A DNA stretch of 64,000 nucleotides from Paracamarosporium sp. OC-R06-R3 (taxonomy: Eukaryota; Ascomycota; Dothideomycetes; Pleosporales; Didymosphaeriaceae), in the NCBI GenBank assembly GCA_019828545.1, contig JACVRA010000089.1:167053-231052 (forward strand), written 5' to 3'. How positions within the stretch are numbered: the stretch's first letter is position 1; each line of letters starts with the position of its first letter. Positions 58,935 through 64,000 of this stretch are shown here, in pieces. Position numbers and translations under genes: made by a program. The notes beneath the pieces were generated by a model. That model worked only from the letters and a program-made list of their open reading frames with translations, did not search any database and was not told the origin of the DNA.

Positions 58935-60597
58935 GTTACGAATGGGTCGGTGCAATTACCAATAAGCTCCAATTGCTATCGCTGGAGGTATCATGTGTTT
59001 TTGGCGTTGATTCTACACAGATGGAAGGGGTGAAATAAGAAGTGATTAGGCAGCAGCAAAGGACTCACATTCCTTATCAAAGATTGGGATACGATCCGTT
59101 TGCCAAAGAATCCGAACGTGTGGGTAACCATAGACATGCAGTCCCACCCACTTCACTGTTTTCATTGGAAGTATCGGAAAGCCGATGCATGTAGGTCCAC
59201 TGTAGTGGTACCGAATTGATGAACGACGCGTGTCTACGAGTCCTTGATCTCGAAAACTCGTTCACCGGAAAAATAAATGATAGCCTTGCGAGCGAAACAT
59301 CTCAGTATTCAAAGGAGTTTCCAATCAAAATAGAATATGTAGTGCGTGCTGGTGCAAATCTGGGTTCCTCAACCTCACTTTCATATGGCTCTCCGAGTTC
59401 TATCTAAGGGTGCAGAGGGTGAAAGTAAGGATTTCTCGCAGGGATGTCCGAGTCTGGGATGGCAATGTGGTATGTGACGGTTCAAGAAGCTCTTTCCCTC
59501 TGGGAGAAGGCTAAACCTATCTGAGACTAGCGCTGTTTACGCTGGTAGACGTACATACTCTACAGCTTCTAGATAGCACACCTAGTTAGTTGATACACAA
59601 TCTTCTCACCAATTTTTTTGATCACCTACTGCGTGATCTTACACGGTACAACATCACTTCCCCGCCCTGACTGCAACACGGGCGAATAGAGTTGCCCGTA
59701 CAGGTGCGCACCCAATGTGCAAGACATGTGGGCTTATACGTCTCTAACAATACAGAGCCGGTGTTGTCTACGACAACGGGAACAGCAATAATCGCAGTTA
59801 CTGTAGAACTAAGCTACGAGTTACACATCAAACGAGGCGGCTCAACTCCATGTACGCTTGCATCCGTGAGCTTCATTGGTCCTGCGAACACTACCATCCA
59901 TGGCAATCAACCACTGAGTACCATCTCGTCAACACAAATCATTGCCGTGTCTTCCTCGCAGCTACTCTTCTACAAGAAGTCAGGTTTTCCATCACTTACT
60001 ACTCTCTATATAAATTCACTTCAACTGTAGTGGTTTCTCTACAATTGTTTTTATCTCAACGCATTAGGCTCCCTCCTAGCTAACGAATATAGGCGCACCG
60101 CTGCGTCGTACCTACTCGCTTCCCCCAAAAGCGTTGCACGTCTGTTTGGACCGCGCGCTACCACTAGAGCACGTGATTTAGATGAATTGAGTGGTATCGT
60201 ACAACGTTAACATATCGCATCAGACCGCACCACACCCACGGCAATGCCATGCCATGTTACCATCATCTTCGTTGCATCGGAAACGAACCAATACACTACG
60301 CTAAATCCAAGCCCTAAAAAATGCGATTTAAGCTGTTGAGCAGGCACAGAAGAACGCAATTGATAGAGCAGGATGCATGAAAGACGTTACTCGAAGCGTA
60401 CGGGGCGAAGCCGGTAGTCATCCGGATATGCGGCAAGTATCTCGGCATAGCGAGGCGGAGCACGTAGAGTCAACCCCGAAACAAAATGCGATCGGTAAAC
60501 TGCACCTCCTCAATCTTCACAGCCTCTAGCGCAAGCTGAACAATCGGCTTTTTCAAAGTGAGCTTCCAGATAACGGCGAACAATCAGTGCTCGAAAC
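58935..60597. other. Intergenic
   Basis: Several short frames, for example 59692-60030, lack motifs. No gene supported. The first few hundred bases should hold the promoter of the NFX1-like gene. Confidence 0.3.
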
Positions 60598-60978
60598 ATG
60601 CAGATCGTCTACACCATCTATCAAACATCAGAAGCGGGGCGCGCGACCAAATTTCTGCACGAGACGCTGCTCGCCAGTCACCCACCCGCTGAGCGCAGGG
60701 CTATCAAGATCATCACTACCATTATGAACGTTAGACTGGGCCACCTGCTGGCTCCTGAGGATGCGAGCAGATACCGCTATATCCGCGTCGTAATCGATGT
60801 TCCGAAGGGGAGACTCCAAGGTTCCGAGGACAAGCAGGCACTGATGCAACGAACGGTCGATGCTTGCTTAAGCTATGAGGGAAGGCATGCTGATGACTGT
60901 GAGGTGGAAGTGAAAATCAATGAGGTTGATGAGAGCGACTATATGCGAGTTCGAGGTAGAAAACTTGCTGGCGTATGA
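60598..60978 (+). CDS. Hypothetical protein, 126 aa, possibly tautomerase-like
   Basis: An ATG-led, intron-free frame of 126 residues. It reads like a compact folded protein: RYIRVVIDVPKGRLQGSEDK, then ALMQRTVDACLSYEG. The strand-turn-helix order and spacing recall tautomerase/MIF-fold proteins, but the catalytic N-terminal proline is not there (it starts MQIVYTIY). There is no neighbour within 1 kb to suggest a role. The gene may be a fragment or a new small family; the assignment is weak. Confidence 0.4.
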   Translation: MQIVYTIYQTSEAGRATKFLHETLLASHPPAERRAIKIITTIMNVRLGHLLAPEDASRYRYIRVVIDVPKGRLQGSEDKQALMQRTVDACLSYEGRHADDCEVEVKINEVDESDYMRVRGRKLAGV

Positions 60979-62420
60979 GGCTGTGTTGAATTGAAAGCGT
61001 GGAAGCTATTGCGGGGCACGCCCCATTAGAGCTTAGCGGGCAATGTCCGAACCGCACTGGCTGCTAGGCTGCAGGTAGCGCATCGCTATACGCTGATGAA
61101 ATACTTTACTTGTCCCTTACTCGGTCTCCATTACCCATAGACGCGGAAATTATTGGTGAAGACTCCGCCTTTACATGCGGTTGGCGCGATTCTTGGTCAC
61201 GCTTCCTCATACACACCGACGAACACTTCTATACACTAAGAATGCGATACAAACAACATGTTTTCTTTGATATGCTTTGACCTCGAATCAAAATATAATC
61301 CTTACACGTGTTACACCTAATATGAAAGATGATTATCATGTGTAGCTCTAACGCGAATAGTTTTCAAACCAATGCTATCTCCAAGCCATCATCATCGAGG
61401 ATCTATCCTCTGGAGAACCTGACTTCAATCTTGTGATGAGGTAGGTTTCCTCCTGCTGACCTCATACTTGTGTACTTTCGTTACCATTGCCACTCCGTTG
61501 CTACCCGATTTTCCAGGAGCCTATGACGGGCTTGCGGGTGCCTGGTTAAAATTTGCTAAAGTCTGGCTTGAAATAGTCGATATCACCCATGCAAGCCTTC
61601 AATTAAACACGAAGAGACGGCTGAGATGGAGCTATCAGTGGGAATGCTGATGACTTCTAGGCTTTGGCCCTTCATGTCTGCCCCGCGACACCACAATGAG
61701 CTCCAACATAGAAGATTTCCCGATCTTCCATCGTCAAGACTCTCGAAACCGCCCTTCGCATCCCAAACGCGTAATAGACAGCGTTAGAGACTGTCTATGG
61801 CTGTGGCCTGATGATAGGCCATAACCAGTCCCAGTCTAGAGTAGACCTCGTATAGTTGCTGATACCGAACGATTTTCTGTCCAAGCAAGCTGTCAGTAAG
61901 GATACGTGGGGAATTAGTATCTCCCAGTGATGCTGCCATATTAGTGTAGATGATATCAAATCAGCTGTCAGTAAGAATTCTTGACAATGGAAACTCACTT
62001 CGTCGTGCTTATCAAGCCTTACAGCGAGTGCCTTGACCGTATTTCCAGTACGCCTACTGTTCGGCGAAGAAGATCGATCGACGAGCCAGGGCATGTTCCT
62101 ACATGACACATACTCGTCCGTTGAGTGCTCCTTCCAATACCTGGGCTTGAAAGTCGTCGATCATCTCGCAAACGTGGAACAGGTCGGTCGAACCTGCATC
62201 CCGTGGCGCAGAGCTATAATTTGCCGGTTCCTGCGCGGTTTGAGGAACCCCAAAACGGGTTCAGTTTAGCGACTAGGAGCAATAACATAATACGCATGAG
62301 TGTAAAAGTCCAAGCAAAATAAGAAAAATGATAACGTTCATGAATGGGAAGAAAATCCAATCACTTGAACACTTTCTGTGAGCAAGAATGACCTGCGCAT
62401 TGATATTGATGCTTATTTAC
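60979..62420. other. Intergenic
   Basis: No supported gene in about 1.4 kb. Short frames at 61468-61650 and 61795-62109 have no recognisable motif. Confidence 0.35.
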
Positions 62421-63468
62421 CTACTGTCGGTACAGCTGCCCGCTCAGACCAGCCTTGATAGACTCCTCGAAGTCTTCCTTTTGCAACCCTAACTTCTCGT
62501 TCCACAAGCCGAAAGGCCTGTGGTCGCCCAATCCTGCTTTACCAGAGACAACTGCTTGAATTAGAGGGAAAAATCCAGAGAAATCACCTGCCTGGATCTT
62601 TTTAAGACCGTCTTCTTGCAGAGCCTTTGAGTCTAAATGCTCAACCTTGTACTTCTCTCCTGTGATCTTTTCAGCCTTCTCTAGAAGCTCTTTCTGCGAT
62701 GTCTCAAAGGACGAGACGTAGACAGCCTGGTTCTTTGTCTCCTCAGCGTACTCGAGAATCCTGACTGTAGCAAGGCCAATTTGGCGGAGATTGGTAGTTG
62801 AAAATAGAGCCATGCCTTGGTCAATGAGTGCAGCGGTTTTGGTATGAGGGTTGATGCCGAGGAATCCGACGTTGAGTCCCCAGTCTAGAAAGATATTAGA
62901 AAACCACAGCTATCTTTGGCACTTTGTAGCTTACCAAAGAAAGGACCTGTGATGATGGTGGTTTGGCTAATCTCACTCTCCTTACTCTTGAGATAGTCTT
63001 GGACATCCACCTTGGTTTTGAAAAGAGGGTTCACTTCCAGCGCACGTGGATCAGTAGTGTTGGAGCCAAACTCAGAAGGGATAAAGCGCTTGACACCTGC
63101 AGCAATAGCTGCGTCAATAACCTTAATCTGTACATCTAACACCTCAGACGCGATAAGAGAGACCACGGCGTCTTGAGCTTGAAATGCAGATCGAAGAGAG
63201 TCAAAGGAGTCGAAGTTCGCGCGCACGACTTTAACATTGTCGGAGAAGGTCTGAGTAGAGGATTCGCCTATAAGATGTTAAAATCAAGCTTCATTGTTGA
63301 GGGAATACTAACGGCTGAGGACTGTCACATTGAAAGATGAGTTTTTCAGAAAGGCATCCAGGACTGAAGGCCCGAGTCTTCCACCTGCCTACTAACATTA
63401 TAGAGGATATCAAAATGTGGGGTACTCAAGGTACTCACCCCGATGATGACAACGTTCTTAATTAACAT
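62421..63468 (-). CDS. NmrA-like/isoflavone-reductase-like NAD(P)-binding protein
   Basis: Four exons on the minus strand (63439-63468, 63313-63388, 62935-63267, 62421-62884) give 300 residues. The first, 30-nt exon supplies MLIKNVVIIG, and the splice completes the Rossmann motif G-A-G-G-R-L-G. Further landmarks are VSLIASEVLDVQIKVIDAAI, GVKRFIPSEFG and TTIITGPFFGDWGL. This is the NmrA-like/aromatic-alcohol-reductase group of atypical SDRs; many reduce small aromatic or isoflavone-like compounds, while NmrA itself is a redox-sensing regulator of AreA. The enzyme type is more likely given SEFG and the C-terminal region. Donors are GTGAGT, GTTAGT and GTAAGC. Confidence 0.88.
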
Positions 63469-64000
63469 ATTTATATTCAGAGTTGAGCCAGTAGATTTTC
63501 AGAATGTAGCAGCAGGCAGTGAAGATTTTCGGAGAGATGGTTGCAGTTGATGCTGTCCAAGTTGGAGAATCTTGCTCCTTCTTATACTCAACTTGAAAGC
63601 AGTTGCCCCACGATGTCAATATTCGGCCCTTCATCGCGTCTCGAAACGAAGCAATGCTGAGAAATTCTCTGGCAGTCCCTACGAAAAAACATCCTACGTC
63701 TGGTCCCCATAACCCTGCCCTGAATAATAGGGCCGTTTACGGCGCCAACGGCCTAATAAACCACCGACAAAGGCTAGCTTTTTTGGGGGATCGATCGTAA
63801 AAAGACTCAATTGGTTGAAGTTGCGGATGACTACCGATCTAGCATAGCTACACTATGTGATAGGGGTAAACCCGCCGAAAGAATGTTCCAGAAACTTGCG
63901 CGCTATATCAGATCAAGACGAGAACTTAGCGGTGGAGGAGAAAATCGAGTAGGCTTGCCCAACATGGCATTAACGTGTCCGTGCACCCAATGCACGGATT
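63469..64000. other. Intergenic to window end
   Basis: Promoter side of the NmrA-like gene; nothing else recognised. Confidence 0.35.

Noticed and set aside
59692..60030. 112-codon plus-strand frame
   Set aside because: No ATG at its opening, Thr/Ser-rich low-information sequence, no domain.
60130..60180. tRNA-like stretch on the minus strand (GCTCTAGTGGTAGCG)
   Set aside because: Resembles a D-arm/A-box, but no matching B-box, anticodon stem or acceptor stem could be folded downstream.

Overview
The window is nuclear DNA of a filamentous ascomycete (Pezizomycotina; Dothideomycetes is a guess, not shown by the sequence). Genes are spaced about one per 2-3 kb. Introns are mostly 45-75 bp with GT..AG borders and CTAAC/CTGAC-like branch sites. 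Protein families are typically fungal: a Zn2Cys6 regulator, a HET-domain relic, a UstYa/DUF3328 oxidase, fungal rhodopsin-like membrane proteins, a PQ-loop protein and an NmrA-like reductase. All exon joins were derived by hand from splice signals, reading phase and family motifs; no transcripts or searches were available. I see no rRNA, tRNA or CRISPR.

Layout. 0.8-5.3 kb: an NTF2/SnoaL-like protein and a UFO1-like F-box/WD40/UIM protein. 5.8-7.9 kb: a decayed non-coding tandem array with a period of about 110 bp. 8.2-16.1 kb: a large membrane protein of unknown function, an AAA ATPase and an amidohydrolase. 17.8-21.2 kb: a second decayed array of about 50-55 bp units arranged in about 220 bp blocks. 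21.5-43 kb is a mostly conserved stretch: MATE transporter, PQ-loop protein, PEX12, SDR-type epimerase, Zn2Cys6 factor, ammonium permease, a 7-TM protein, a CSC1/OSCA-type channel, a thioredoxin-like protein and a large membrane protein.

43.6-55.1 kb is an accessory island and the most interesting part. Remnants of HET-domain genes lie at both edges: an N-terminal piece at 43.64 kb and a C-terminal piece at 54.69 kb, both on the + strand. Between them are a UstYa-type oxidase with both HxxHC motifs but an in-frame TGA at codon 87, and a divergently oriented small secreted precursor. The precursor has a signal peptide and two near-identical 15-residue repeats, each ending in Lys-Arg. Next come an alpha/beta hydrolase, a SAM-dependent methyltransferase and two fungal rhodopsin-like membrane proteins. 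Precursor plus UstYa is the hallmark of dikaritin-type ribosomal peptide (RiPP) pathways, so I propose a small, possibly decaying, undescribed RiPP locus.

55.4-64 kb: an NFX1-type zinc-finger helicase relative that keeps its CCCH finger, P-loop and C-terminal zinc module but lacks most of the helicase core, a small orphan reading frame, and an NmrA-like reductase.
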